Assembly: GCF_004362395.1 (NCBI RefSeq)
Contig: NZ_SNWE01000005.1
Span: 124,001-188,000 of the forward strand
Direction: 5' to 3'
Source of the DNA: Salegentibacter sp. 24
GTDB taxonomy: Bacteria > Bacteroidota > Bacteroidia > Flavobacteriales > Flavobacteriaceae
Length of the DNA stretch: 64,000 nt
Shown: positions 26,844 to 35,494 of the stretch, piece by piece
How positions within the stretch are numbered: the first letter of the stretch is position 1
Layout of the letters: each line of letters starts with the position of its first letter
Notes under the pieces: model-generated
Told to the model about the DNA's origin: nothing
Databases searched by the model: none
Seen by the model: the letters and a program-made list of their open reading frames with translations, nothing else
Position numbers and translations under genes: made by a program

Positions 26844-28929
26844 TTTGTACCTCCTTTGTTCTAAATGCATCTACCCTTTTTAAGAACAAATGCGCATCCT
26901 CTAAATAATCATTAGCAAAAGCCTCTGTTGGCTCATGCCTATCCATTTGATAAACGAATTCTTTAAAAGAAGTCGATAATTCAATTTTACCGGTTTCTAC
27001 GAACAATTCGTCAAACTGCGAGATGATACCGGCCTGGGTATTGGTTTTCACATCCTCTGCCAGCAGCATTGCCTTAGCAGAATTCACAATGGAGGTATAG
27101 GAATGATAAATACTATCCGCCCACGCCTTTCTCCCTAGCGCGCTTTTCGCATTGTCTATTTTTTCTTCGCTTTCAAATAAGAGGGTAGCGATAAGGTCGA
27201 TCACCACACCGGCACATTCGCCAACTCCAACTGCTTTTATATAAGGTTCTTCATGACCCCAATCTATATACTCGTTTTCTGTTAGGCTTGAAGTATCAGC
27301 CAGGTCCTTTAATAAATCGTAGAAATAGGTTTTCCCCTGGCGATCGTAATATTCAGCAAACCTCTCTTTGGAATTCGCATTGGCCTGAAAATCATTCAGT
27401 AACAATCGCAAAGCTTGCGGACCTCGTTTACTTGGCACTTTCACTACTTTATCAGCAAAACGACCCTGGCCATTACCAATGGTTCCTCCCCCAAGTAAAA
27501 CCTGAAGAGCCGGGGCTACGGTTTTCCCGACTTTTACAGACATACCCTGGAAACCTATCTCAGCCATATTATGCTGACCACAAGCATTCATACAACCACT
27601 TATTTTTATGGTAATATCTTTTCCGTTTATAAACTGCGGGTATTCTTCTTTTAATACATCCTCCAGCACATCGGCAATACCGGTACTGCTGGCAATTCCA
27701 AGGTTACAGGTATCGGTACCCGGACAGGCCGTAATATCTACAGTTTTATCATAACCGGTTTCCGCATAGCCCAGCTTTTTCAACTCGGAATAGAAAAATG
27801 GCAGCAATTCTTCTCTAACATGACGTACTAAAATATCCTGTCTTAAACTTAGCCTAATCTCATTTCCTGCATACTTTTTAACTAAATCGGCAAGTTTCCT
27901 TGCACCCCCAGTATAAAAATCCCCTAACGGAACTCGAATTCCAATTGCGAACAATCCTTCCTGTTTCTGTGGGATAACATTGGTGCTTTTCCAGATTTCA
28001 AAAACTTTCTGGTCTTCAATTTTTACAGTGGGCACCTCCACTTTTTGCAGTGGTGGTGTTACTTCGAATTTTTCAATTTTAAATGCAGGATGATTTTTAG
28101 ATAGTGCTGTGTTTTGCTTGGCTACCAAATCCATAAAAGCTTCCTTTCCAATATCTTTTACGAGAAATTTCATCCTGGCTTTTAGCCTTTTAGCACGTTC
28201 GCCATAACGATCAAAAACTCGTAAAACACCTTCTATTAAGGGAAGTAGTTCTTCAGCGGGAAGAAAATCATAAAGTTCATCCGCATGTCTAGGCTGTGAG
28301 CCGAGACCGCCACCTAACATAACTTTAAATCCACGTTTTCCTTCTTTCAGTTTAGCGATAAAGCCAAGATCATGAATATAACTTAATGCTGTATCTTCAT
28401 CGGAAGAAGAAAAGGAAATCTTAAATTTTCTTCCCATTTCCTGGCAAATCGGATTCCGAAGAAAAAATTCGAAAGTTCCCTGTGCATAAGGGGAAACATC
28501 AAAAGGTTCATTTGTATCAATTCCCGCGGTTGGGGAAGCGGTCACGTTTCTCACCGTGTTGCCGCATGCTTCACGTAAGGTAATATCATCTTTCTCCAAT
28601 TGTGCCCACAGCTCCGGTGTTCTATCTAAACTTACGTGGTGAATCTGTATATCCTGACGTGTAGTAATATGTAAACGTCCCTTGGAATATTCATCAGAAA
28701 CATCAGCTATTCTATGCAGCTGTTCTGATGTTACTTTTCCAAATGGCAGTTTTATTCGAACCATTTGTACGCCAGCCTGTCTTTGCCCATACACACCACG
28801 AGCTAAACGAAGGCTTCGAAATTTCTCTTCATCGGCTTTCCCTTCACGAAATAACCTGATTTTCTTTTCCAGATCCAGGATATCCTTCTCTACAACTGGG
28901 TTTTCTATTTCGGTTCTAAAACTTTGCAT
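26836..28929 (-). CDS. Assimilatory sulfite reductase, ferredoxin-type, with C-terminal HEPN-like extension
   Basis: A 697-residue siroheme enzyme reducing sulfite to sulfide. Two ferrodoxin-like half-domains alternate with two siroheme half-domains; the four cluster ligands are visible as TACPGTDTCNLG near residue 405 and SGCMNACGQH near residue 450 (CX5C...CX3C). The last 150 residues beyond the usual end form an all-helical region that resembles HEPN-type extensions seen on flavobacterial homologues. It is followed at once by the siroheme genes and the ferredoxin reductase. Nitrite reductase is the alternative, but the cysH neighbourhood favours sulfite. Confidence 0.9.
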   Translation of the reverse strand: MQSFRTEIENPVVEKDILDLEKKIRLFREGKADEEKFRSLRLARGVYGQRQAGVQMVRIKLPFGKVTSEQLHRIADVSDEYSKGRLHITTRQDIQIHHVSLDRTPELWAQLEKDDITLREACGNTVRNVTASPTAGIDTNEPFDVSPYAQGTFEFFLRNPICQEMGRKFKISFSSSDEDTALSYIHDLGFIAKLKEGKRGFKVMLGGGLGSQPRHADELYDFLPAEELLPLIEGVLRVFDRYGERAKRLKARMKFLVKDIGKEAFMDLVAKQNTALSKNHPAFKIEKFEVTPPLQKVEVPTVKIEDQKVFEIWKSTNVIPQKQEGLFAIGIRVPLGDFYTGGARKLADLVKKYAGNEIRLSLRQDILVRHVREELLPFFYSELKKLGYAETGYDKTVDITACPGTDTCNLGIASSTGIADVLEDVLKEEYPQFINGKDITIKISGCMNACGQHNMAEIGFQGMSVKVGKTVAPALQVLLGGGTIGNGQGRFADKVVKVPSKRGPQALRLLLNDFQANANSKERFAEYYDRQGKTYFYDLLKDLADTSSLTENEYIDWGHEEPYIKAVGVGECAGVVIDLIATLLFESEEKIDNAKSALGRKAWADSIYHSYTSIVNSAKAMLLAEDVKTNTQAGIISQFDELFVETGKIELSTSFKEFVYQMDRHEPTEAFANDYLEDAHLFLKRVDAFRTKEVQNV

Positions 28930-29034
28930 TACTGATATTTTTTAAATTTAAACCTGAACTACAGGTATTTAATAAGATAGGCCCTTTCAAATTTTCACTT
29001 AAAAGACCTTATATAATTTTTATAAAAGATACTT

Positions 29035-29070
29035 TTAGAAGCAGCAGATACGCATAATCCAACGGCACAT
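29035..29070 (-). CDS. Candidate Cys-rich leader peptide before sulfite reductase
   Basis: An 11-codon ORF, MCRWIMRICCF, lies in the gap between cysH and the sulfite reductase gene and has three cysteines including a CC pair. Downstream, 28982-29012 can fold into an imperfect hairpin (AGGTC / GGCCT) and 28952-28966 into a five-pair one, but neither has a strong T-run. By analogy with the Met/Cys leader ahead of metY it may sense charged Cys-tRNA, yet no clear antiterminator pairing was found, so this is a suggestion only. Confidence 0.4.
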   Translation of the reverse strand: MCRWIMRICCF

Positions 29071-29105
29071 ACTTGTATATTTTTACTCTTTTCTCATTTT
29101 ATTAA

Positions 29106-29735
29106 TCAAGCGTGTAGACCACATTCCCGGTTTTCCAGAACTTTTGTGGGATCAAAGTATTTAAATTCATTTGGCAAGTGATTTTGCTCTAAATACGCAT
29201 CGAGTTTTTCATCGCTCCAGTGGTAGAAGGGACTTACTTTCAAGACGCCATCTTTACTGTAGCTCAAAATATCTATACTATCCCTGAAGCTGGTCTGTCC
29301 CTTTCTAAGGTTGGTAAACCAAACATCTGGATTTTGCTGGCGCATAGCTCGCAAGAAAGGTTCCAGTTTAACCTGTCTGGTGAACTCTTCGTGCTGTGGG
29401 TTATTGATATCAGGAATTCCGCCAAAAAGTGCATCGCGATAGGCGGCAGTTTGTTTTGGGGTATAAAGCTTTACATTAAGTGACAACTGATCAATCACCT
29501 GTTTTGCGTGTTTATAGGTTTGCGGAGTATTATAACCGGTATCGCACCAAATCACCTTTATTACGGGATCTATTTCTGAAACCGCGTGTAAAATCGCTGC
29601 TTCATAAGGTCTGAAATTAGTCGTGATTACCGGCCTCGCGGCGTTAGAAACCACCCATTGCACGATCTCAGCCGGCGTTATTCCCTTGAACTGCTGGTTG
29701 AGGATTTTTAATTCTTTTTCGCTGTACCGTTTCAT
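29106..29735 (-). CDS. cysH: Phosphoadenylyl-sulfate reductase
   Basis: Reduces activated sulfate (PAPS) to sulfite with thioredoxin. The 209-residue PP-loop family protein has the C-terminal catalytic ENRECGLH motif. The paired CC...CxxC cysteines that bind the 4Fe-4S cluster of APS reductases are absent, so it looks like the PAPS-type enzyme. Substrate segments VIWCDTGYNTPQTY and FTNLRKGQTSFRDSI are present. No ATP sulfurylase (cysD, cysN) or APS kinase gene lies in the window. It follows the DUF2061 gene and an Rrf2-family regulator. Confidence 0.9.
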   Translation of the reverse strand: MKRYSEKELKILNQQFKGITPAEIVQWVVSNAARPVITTNFRPYEAAILHAVSEIDPVIKVIWCDTGYNTPQTYKHAKQVIDQLSLNVKLYTPKQTAAYRDALFGGIPDINNPQHEEFTRQVKLEPFLRAMRQQNPDVWFTNLRKGQTSFRDSIDILSYSKDGVLKVSPFYHWSDEKLDAYLEQNHLPNEFKYFDPTKVLENRECGLHA

Positions 29736-29807
29736 CTTTTATAAATTTTCTGGTCGTTTCTGAGTTAATTATGCTCTATTTAAAATGCTATGCAATCAGT
29801 TTTTGTT

Positions 29808-30059
29808 TTATTGCTTTCCGAAACTTATTAAATTCCATATGCGTTCGTGTGCAAAATAAAGGATCATTTTAGTTACTAATTCTACCGAACCTATAGCCAG
29901 GGCGGTTTCAATTTTTCCAGTTAAAACCCAGGAAATAAGAATCGTATCTAGGGTTCCCACAATTCTCCAGCTAACCGTTTTTAAAATGCTTCTTAAAGGC
30001 TTTTCCGAAGTACTGTCCTTTTTATAATTGCTCTTAGATTTCACTTGATCCAGTATCAT
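29808..30059 (-). CDS. DUF2061 small membrane protein
   Basis: An 83-residue protein with a basic N-terminus and hydrophobic segments near residues 33-48 and 52-68 (WRIVGTLDTILISWVLTG; AIGSVELVTKMILYFAHERIW). The WR.VGTLDT...E..TK...YY.HER.W pattern is the DUF2061 signature. The gene repeatedly sits beside sulfate assimilation genes in Bacteroidota, as here before cysH, but its job is not known. Confidence 0.88.
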   Translation of the reverse strand: MILDQVKSKSNYKKDSTSEKPLRSILKTVSWRIVGTLDTILISWVLTGKIETALAIGSVELVTKMILYFAHERIWNLISFGKQ

Positions 30060-30081
30060 TCTGCTTCTTATTTAAATTCTA

Positions 30082-30141
30082 ATACCCTATCGGGTTAGTA
30101 GGTTATAAAACAAAAGTAACTTTGTTTTTTTAACAGGCCAA
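30082..30141 (-). promoter_or_regulatory. Promoter and candidate Rrf2 operator of the DUF2061-cysH unit
   Basis: On the minus strand TTG (30139-30141), a 20-base spacer, and TACTTTTG (30111-30118) match the Bacteroidota promoter. Just downstream is ACCC-GATA-GGGT (30084-30095), an inverted repeat placed where a repressor would block initiation. The Rrf2-family regulator gene is immediately upstream, which makes it the obvious candidate ligand. A separate perfect hairpin, AGGCCA/TGGCCT, occupies 30135-30154. Confidence 0.55.
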
Positions 30142-30187
30142 TTTTTAATGGCCTAAATTTCAGTATTTAACATTTGATTTCTAATTC

Positions 30188-30604
30188 TTATTTCTTAGCA
30201 GAAATATCGGCTAATGTATTATCGCCCAGTACCTTTAGCGTACTATCCCTAACCTGAATCATCAAACTATGGACAGAACAGGCTTCTTCACTAGGACAAT
30301 CGCCACATTTTTCGTAATAATTAAGGCTTACACAAGGTACCATGGCAATGGGCCCCTCTAAAACCCTAATTACTGCAGTCATTTTGATAGCTTCGGGTTC
30401 TTTGATTAAATAATAACCACCGCCTTTACCTTTTTTAGAACCCAAAAAGCCCGATTTTCGTAGTTCCAGAAGAATGCTTTCAAGGAACTTCTGGGAAATA
30501 TTCTCACTTTTTGATATCTCAGAAGTCTGAACTGGCCTTTTATCTCCTTTTTTCGCAATAAATGCCAGCGCTTTAATTCCGTATTTTGTCTTTTTTGAAA
30601 GCAT
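30188..30604 (-). CDS. Rrf2 family transcriptional regulator
   Basis: A 138-residue winged-helix regulator starting MLSKKTKYGIKALAFIAKKG. The HTH lies at about 25-55 (TSEISKSENISQKFLESILL), followed by the wing SKKGKGGGYYL. Cysteines at CVSLNYYEKCGDCPSEEAC resemble the Fe-S binding set of IscR-type members, with different spacing. It stands between methionine and sulfate genes and probably controls sulfate assimilation, as CymR-like proteins do in other bacteria. An upstream extension of 31 residues is open but does not match the family, so the later ATG is chosen. Confidence 0.88.
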   Translation of the reverse strand: MLSKKTKYGIKALAFIAKKGDKRPVQTSEISKSENISQKFLESILLELRKSGFLGSKKGKGGGYYLIKEPEAIKMTAVIRVLEGPIAMVPCVSLNYYEKCGDCPSEEACSVHSLMIQVRDSTLKVLGDNTLADISAKK

Positions 30605-30699
30605 ATTGCGAATATACTTAAATATTGACTTTTTAGCATTTATAATTGAATTCTCTAAGGAAAAATTAAAAAGCCCGGAATTTGCTGAAATTACCATAA

Positions 30700-31863
30700 C
30701 TAAATTGAGTTTAAAGCTTGTTTTAAATCTTCTATCACATCATCCACATGCTCTAATCCTACTGATACCCTTACCAGCCCCGGTTTTATTCCTGCCTCTA
30801 ACCTGTCTTCTTCACTTAACTTACTATGGGTGGTAGATGCCGGATGCGTAACAATACTCCTTGTATCTCCAAGGTTTGCAGATCTTGAACAGAGCTTTAT
30901 TGCATCTATAAATTTTCTTCCAGCAGCAATCCCACCTCTGATTTCAAATGCCACTATATTACCTCCTTTTTTCATTTGTTTTTTTGCAATATCATACTGT
31001 GGATGCGACTTTAAAAAAGGATATTTTACATTTTCGGCATTGACCTCAGTCTCTAAAAATTCTGCTACTTTTTCTGCATTTTCACAATGCTTATCCAAAC
31101 GAACGGAAAGCGTTTCCAGGCTTTTGGAGAGCACCCAGGCATTAAACGGTGACAAAGCCGGCCCAGTATTCCTTGAGAACAGGTAGATTTCCCTGATTAA
31201 ATCAGCGTTTCCAACTGTTACACCGCCCAGAACGCGGCCTTGTCCGTCTATTAATTTTGTCGCCGAATGAATCACTAAATGTGCACCGAATTTGATAGGA
31301 TTCTGCAACCAGGGAGTTGCAAAACAATTATCTATTATTAGAATAAGGTTGTGCTTTCTCGCAAGTTTTCCCAGCACTTCTAAATCTAAAATATCTACCC
31401 CGGGATTGGTAGGGGTTTCAGCGAAGATAATTTTGGTTTCCGGTTTTATTAAACTTTCAATTTTATCAACTTCATCCACATTAAAATAGGAATGTGAAAT
31501 ATTCCACTTCGGAAAATACTTGGTAAATAAACTATGTGTAGATCCAAAAACCGATCTTGCCGAGATTATATGATCACCACTATTCAACAGTGCAGCAAGG
31601 CTTGAAAATACGGCACTCATTCCTGTTGCGAATGCAAACCCAGCCTGTGCACCTTCCATTTTTGCTATTTTCTCAGTAAACTCTGAGGTATTTGGATTTG
31701 TAAATCGGCTGTAAATATTGCGTTCTTTTTCTTCAGAAAATGAAGCTCGCATATCTTCGGCATCATCAAAAACATAACTGGACGTAAGATAGAGCGGCGT
31801 GGAATGCTCCTGGTATTGCGTTCGTTCGTTTTGTGTTCTAATGGCTTCGGTTTCAAAATGCAT
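30700..31863 (-). CDS. metZ: O-succinylhomoserine sulfhydrylase-like PLP enzyme (MetZ type)
   Basis: A 387-residue Cys/Met-metabolism PLP enzyme. The PLP lysine is in HSATKLIDGQGRVLGG near residue 205, where the -LIDGQGR- insert typifies MetZ; IYSRFTNPNTSEFTEKIA and GDTRSIVTHPASTTH are general family signatures. It would form homocysteine from an activated homoserine and sulfide; cystathionine gamma-synthase activity is the alternative. It is the fourth gene of the metY-metX-hom-metZ run, and the operon also has MetY, a second sulfhydrylase. The start is 22 bp from hom. Confidence 0.82.
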   Translation of the reverse strand: MHFETEAIRTQNERTQYQEHSTPLYLTSSYVFDDAEDMRASFSEEKERNIYSRFTNPNTSEFTEKIAKMEGAQAGFAFATGMSAVFSSLAALLNSGDHIISARSVFGSTHSLFTKYFPKWNISHSYFNVDEVDKIESLIKPETKIIFAETPTNPGVDILDLEVLGKLARKHNLILIIDNCFATPWLQNPIKFGAHLVIHSATKLIDGQGRVLGGVTVGNADLIREIYLFSRNTGPALSPFNAWVLSKSLETLSVRLDKHCENAEKVAEFLETEVNAENVKYPFLKSHPQYDIAKKQMKKGGNIVAFEIRGGIAAGRKFIDAIKLCSRSANLGDTRSIVTHPASTTHSKLSEEDRLEAGIKPGLVRVSVGLEHVDDVIEDLKQALNSI

Positions 31864-31885
31864 AATTGTTGGTTTTGGTAGATTT

Positions 31886-32959
31886 TTAATTTAGTCTTTG
31901 CGATAGCTTTAGCACATCACTTGCTACGCCCCGGGCGGTTACCGCGGCACCCGCACCGGCTCCTTGAATAACAAGCGGTTGATCGCCGTAGGATTCTGTG
32001 TAAATCTCAAAAATATTATCTGCACCCTTAATCTGACCCAGGGCGGTATTTTTAGGTTCGGAAATAAGCTTTGCCTCCAGGTTAGCACTACTTACTTCGA
32101 TTTCTCCAATGTACCTTAGCACATGGTCTTTCTTCTGCTTATTTTTATGTTGAAAAAATATTTCATCCAGCTCTCCTATTCTACGGTTAAATTCTTCTGA
32201 TGTAGTTTTGCCATTTAGTTTTTCAGGTATTAAAGATTGAATCTTAACTTCCTGAAATTCCTTTTCCAACTCTAGTTCACGTGCCAGAATTAATAACTTT
32301 CTACCTACATCATTTCCCGAAAGGTCCTCCCGGGCATCGGGTTCTGTATACCCTAGCTTTCCTGCTTTCCGCAGCACATCTGAAAACTTCTCCTTATTCT
32401 CAGAAAATGTATTGAATATAAAACTCAGTGATCCGGAGAAGACCCCTCTAATTTTTGTGACTTTTTCCCCTGCCTGATGCAAGCCCTGTACGGTTTGGAC
32501 TATTGGTAACCCGGCACCCACATTAGTTTCATAGTGAAAATATTTTCCGTGATAATCTAATTCTTTGCGCAATTTGTTATAAAAATCCGCCGAAAGTGTA
32601 TTGGCTACTTTATTTGCCGCTACCAGGTTAAAACCGTTTTGAATGAGGCGAATATAAAGCGCTACAAAATTCTTGCTGGCCGTGGCATCTATTGCGATAA
32701 GATGTTCCAGGCCATACTCCTTAGTAAAATCAAGAATATCTTCAAGTTGGTATTTTTTTCCAGATTTCTTGAACTCTTTTTGCCAGTTTTCGGAAATTCC
32801 TGCTGGATTAAAGAGTACCTTTCTAGAATTGGCAATAACCGGAATACTAACCGACACTCCTGAATGTTTTTCCCATAGTGCTTTTGCACCAAGTAATTGT
32901 TGGATTAATGTACTGCCTACATTACCGATTCCAAATAAAATGATGTTCACTTTCTTCAT
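31886..32959 (-). CDS. hom: Homoserine dehydrogenase (monofunctional)
   Basis: Reduces aspartate semialdehyde to homoserine. The 357-residue protein starts with the NAD(P) motif IILFGIGNVGSTLIQQLLG, has VAANKVANTLSADFY and GVFSGSLSFIFNTF, and GKLGYTEPDAREDLSGNDVGRK with the catalytic lysine region. It resembles the C-terminal half of ThrA without the aspartokinase or a separate ACT domain. Being placed between metX and metZ suggests this copy feeds methionine rather than threonine. Confidence 0.92.
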   Translation of the reverse strand: MKKVNIILFGIGNVGSTLIQQLLGAKALWEKHSGVSVSIPVIANSRKVLFNPAGISENWQKEFKKSGKKYQLEDILDFTKEYGLEHLIAIDATASKNFVALYIRLIQNGFNLVAANKVANTLSADFYNKLRKELDYHGKYFHYETNVGAGLPIVQTVQGLHQAGEKVTKIRGVFSGSLSFIFNTFSENKEKFSDVLRKAGKLGYTEPDAREDLSGNDVGRKLLILARELELEKEFQEVKIQSLIPEKLNGKTTSEEFNRRIGELDEIFFQHKNKQKKDHVLRYIGEIEVSSANLEAKLISEPKNTALGQIKGADNIFEIYTESYGDQPLVIQGAGAGAAVTARGVASDVLKLSQRLN

Positions 32960-32970
32960 CTAGTTATATT

Positions 32971-34032
32971 TTAACTCCAGGATCGGAAATTTGAAAAAGA
33001 TCTATCTTCATTGGCCTGCTTATTAAAAATTTCTGTCTCCAGCTTTTGGTTTTCATTTTTATCAAGGTTGATCTTAAACACAGGGTTTAAAAATCTGGAC
33101 AACTGGGCAGCTTCAATTAAAAACGCATCGTGTCCGTGAATTGATCTAATTTCGTGAATAGTCACATTATGCTTCACCAAGGATAAGTTTACATAGGTAT
33201 CCCAGTTTTCGTCAGCAAGAAAAAACCAATCAGAATTTACCGTTACAATATGTATATTCCCTTCTATTTTCTTTGCAGCTTCCAGGTAATTTCCGCTACC
33301 CCTGCTAATGTCTATAGTGGTCAACAAATGGTTCATTAACTTATAAGAAGCCAGTTGAAAACGTTCTTCCAGTTTATCGCCGTGATATTGCAACCAGCCT
33401 TCTACTTTATAACAAGGCTTTATTTCTTCTTTAGTCCTGTTAAATTTCTTGCTTAGCGACTGTGGGGTACGATAAAATGTCATCGCGTGCATTCTCGCAT
33501 CCTTTACTGGTGCATTGGAATTATTCAGGATTTGTTCCTGTACTTTACAATTTGCCAAGACCCAATCTGTGGCTTTAAAATCGGTAGCTATAGGAATTAT
33601 GTTCTGCGCCAATCCCGGCTTTAAAGCAGCCAGTTCCCAGGCCAAAGCTCCCCCAATAGAACCGCCGATTACAGCAAACAGTTTCTCGATTTTTAATCGC
33701 TCAAGAGCCAAAGCCTGAATTCTGGCAATATCCCGAAGCGTAAATTCTTTATAATTTTCAATTAAATGTTCCTTTTTTCCATTGAAGCCATTTCCCGGAA
33801 TATTAAATGCCAGAATACTAAATCTATTGGTATCTATACATTTTTGAGGCCCAACAATTTTATTCCACCAACCGAGCTTTCCAGTTATCTGGGAGTTACC
33901 CGTGAGCGCATGGTTTATTAAAACCACTGGTGCGGTTTCCGAATTTTGCCCAAATTGCTGAAAACTCACATAGATATCCTGCAGTGTTCCAGCAGAATTT
34001 TCAAAATCTTTTAAACAAAGTTCCTGAAGCAT
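32971..34032 (-). CDS. metX: Homoserine O-acetyltransferase
   Basis: An alpha/beta-hydrolase of about 353 residues that acetylates homoserine with acetyl-CoA. The nucleophile elbow is VIGGSIGGALAWE; the aspartate is in VNSDWFF and the histidine in IHGHDAFLIE, completing the triad. LINHALTGNSQ is the oxyanion segment. Its product feeds MetY and/or MetZ. I place the start at MLQELCLKDF (34032); an ATG at 34062 would add ten residues. A hairpin (34065-34094) separates it from metY. Confidence 0.92.
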   Translation of the reverse strand: MLQELCLKDFENSAGTLQDIYVSFQQFGQNSETAPVVLINHALTGNSQITGKLGWWNKIVGPQKCIDTNRFSILAFNIPGNGFNGKKEHLIENYKEFTLRDIARIQALALERLKIEKLFAVIGGSIGGALAWELAALKPGLAQNIIPIATDFKATDWVLANCKVQEQILNNSNAPVKDARMHAMTFYRTPQSLSKKFNRTKEEIKPCYKVEGWLQYHGDKLEERFQLASYKLMNHLLTTIDISRGSGNYLEAAKKIEGNIHIVTVNSDWFFLADENWDTYVNLSLVKHNVTIHEIRSIHGHDAFLIEAAQLSRFLNPVFKINLDKNENQKLETEIFNKQANEDRSFSNFRSWS

Positions 34033-34061
34033 TTTTTTCCTTTTTTGATTTAGAAAGAGCA

Positions 34062-34097
34062 AAAGGAAAAAGACTTAACCTGGCTGCTTTTTCCCTT
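34062..34097 (-). repeat. Inverted repeat between metY and metX
   Basis: GGAAAAAG (34065-34072) and CTTTTTCC (34087-34094) form an 8 bp stem with a 14-base loop in the 85 bp gap after metY. Without a T-run it is unlikely to end transcription; it may adjust the metY/metX ratio through RNA stability. Confidence 0.5.
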
Positions 34098-34117
34098 GCC
34101 TTTCCACCAACAATAAA

Positions 34118-35410
34118 TTATACCAGCGCTTTACTATTAATTTTGGCAAAAGCTTCCTTTAAATCTGTTTTTAAATCATCCAAAGCTTCTAAACCTACCG
34201 AAAGACGAATAAGATCCTGAGTAACTCCCGCAGTAGCCTGTTGTTTTTCGTCCAGTTGCTGATGTGTAGTGCTTGCAGGATGAATGATTAAAGATTTTGT
34301 ATCCCCAATATTGGCAACCAGCGAAAACAACTTAGTTTCATCAGCCACAACTTTAGCTGATTCGAAGCCGCCTTCCACTCCAAAAGTTACCACGCCACTT
34401 TGCCCTTTGGGCAGGTACTCTTTGGCAAGTTTATTATACTTGCTACTTTCCAGGCCGGGATAATTCACCCATTTTACTTCTTTTTGTTGCTCTAGCCATT
34501 TGGCCAGTTCCAGCGCATTTTCACTATGCTGTTTTATTCTTATTTCCAGCGTTTCCAAACCTTGTAATATCTGAAATGCATTATATGGACTTAAAGCTGC
34601 ACCGTGATCACGGAGACCCTCGATTCTAACTTTAGCAATAAAAGCCGCTTCCTTTAAAGCCTCGTGATAAACAAGTCCGTGGTAACCTGGTGATGGTTCT
34701 GTGAATTCAGGAAATTTTCCATTTGCCCAGTTAAAATTTCCAGCATCGATAATCGCCCCTCCCAGGGAAGTTCCGTTTCCGCTAATGTATTTGGTCAGCG
34801 ATTCTATGACAATATCGGCACCGTGATCAATAGGTTTTAATAAAGAAGGCGTTGCTACCGTATTATCCACTATAAATGGCACTTTAAGAGCATTCGCTTC
34901 TGCTGAAATCGCTTTAAGATCCAAAACATCCAATTTGGGATTCCCAAGTGATTCTACAAAAATCGCACGGGTATTGTCTTTGGCTGCTTTTTTAAAATTC
35001 TCAGGATTCTCTGGATCCACAAAAGTGGTGGTAATCCCAAACCTAGGTAATGTAACGCTCAAAAGATTGTAAGTCCCACCATACAAACTGCTGGAAGCTA
35101 CGATATGATCACCGGATTTCAACAGGGTTAATAGAGTGGTATTAATCGCAGCAGTTCCTGATGCGGTAACAACCGCGGCGATTCCACCTTCTAATGCTGC
35201 CAGGCGTTGTTCCAGAATATCATTAGTAGGATTATTCAATCGGGTATATATGTAACCGGGTTCTGCAAGGGAGAAAAGATTGGCCGCATGATCTGAATTA
35301 TTAAAAACATAAGAAGTTGTTTGGTAAATAGGTACCGCCCTTGTTCCTCCATTAATTTTAGTATCGTGACCAGCGTGTAATGCGTTTGTTGAAAATTTTT
35401 GAGTACTCAT
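34118..35410 (-). CDS. metY: O-acetylhomoserine sulfhydrylase
   Basis: A 430-residue PLP enzyme that makes homocysteine from O-acetylhomoserine and sulfide (and may act as a cysteine synthase). The opening TNALHAGHDTKINGGTRAVP and the long 430-residue chain, with ESLTKYISGNGTSLGG holding the PLP lysine near residue 212, set MetY apart from MetZ and MetB. YTRLNNPTNDILEQRLAALE and GDTKSLIIHPASTTHQQL are family signatures. It is the first gene of the homocysteine operon and is preceded by two leader-peptide/terminator units. Confidence 0.94.
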   Translation of the reverse strand: MSTQKFSTNALHAGHDTKINGGTRAVPIYQTTSYVFNNSDHAANLFSLAEPGYIYTRLNNPTNDILEQRLAALEGGIAAVVTASGTAAINTTLLTLLKSGDHIVASSSLYGGTYNLLSVTLPRFGITTTFVDPENPENFKKAAKDNTRAIFVESLGNPKLDVLDLKAISAEANALKVPFIVDNTVATPSLLKPIDHGADIVIESLTKYISGNGTSLGGAIIDAGNFNWANGKFPEFTEPSPGYHGLVYHEALKEAAFIAKVRIEGLRDHGAALSPYNAFQILQGLETLEIRIKQHSENALELAKWLEQQKEVKWVNYPGLESSKYNKLAKEYLPKGQSGVVTFGVEGGFESAKVVADETKLFSLVANIGDTKSLIIHPASTTHQQLDEKQQATAGVTQDLIRLSVGLEALDDLKTDLKEAFAKINSKALV

Positions 35411-35494
35411 AATTTCTATTTTTTAAAGTGTTGCTTCAAACTGAGAAGCTTTATTTTTTTTGAATTTCTTTTTTTCGAAAATATTTTGATAAGT

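Noticed and set aside
30605-30697. Upstream extension of the Rrf2 regulator reading frame
   Set aside because: The 31 added residues do not match the family, whose members start at MLSKKTKYG; the ATG at 30604 is used.
34062-34097. Hairpin between metY and metX as a terminator
   Set aside because: No T-run follows it and metX, hom and metZ are logically part of the same operon, so I list it only as an inverted repeat.
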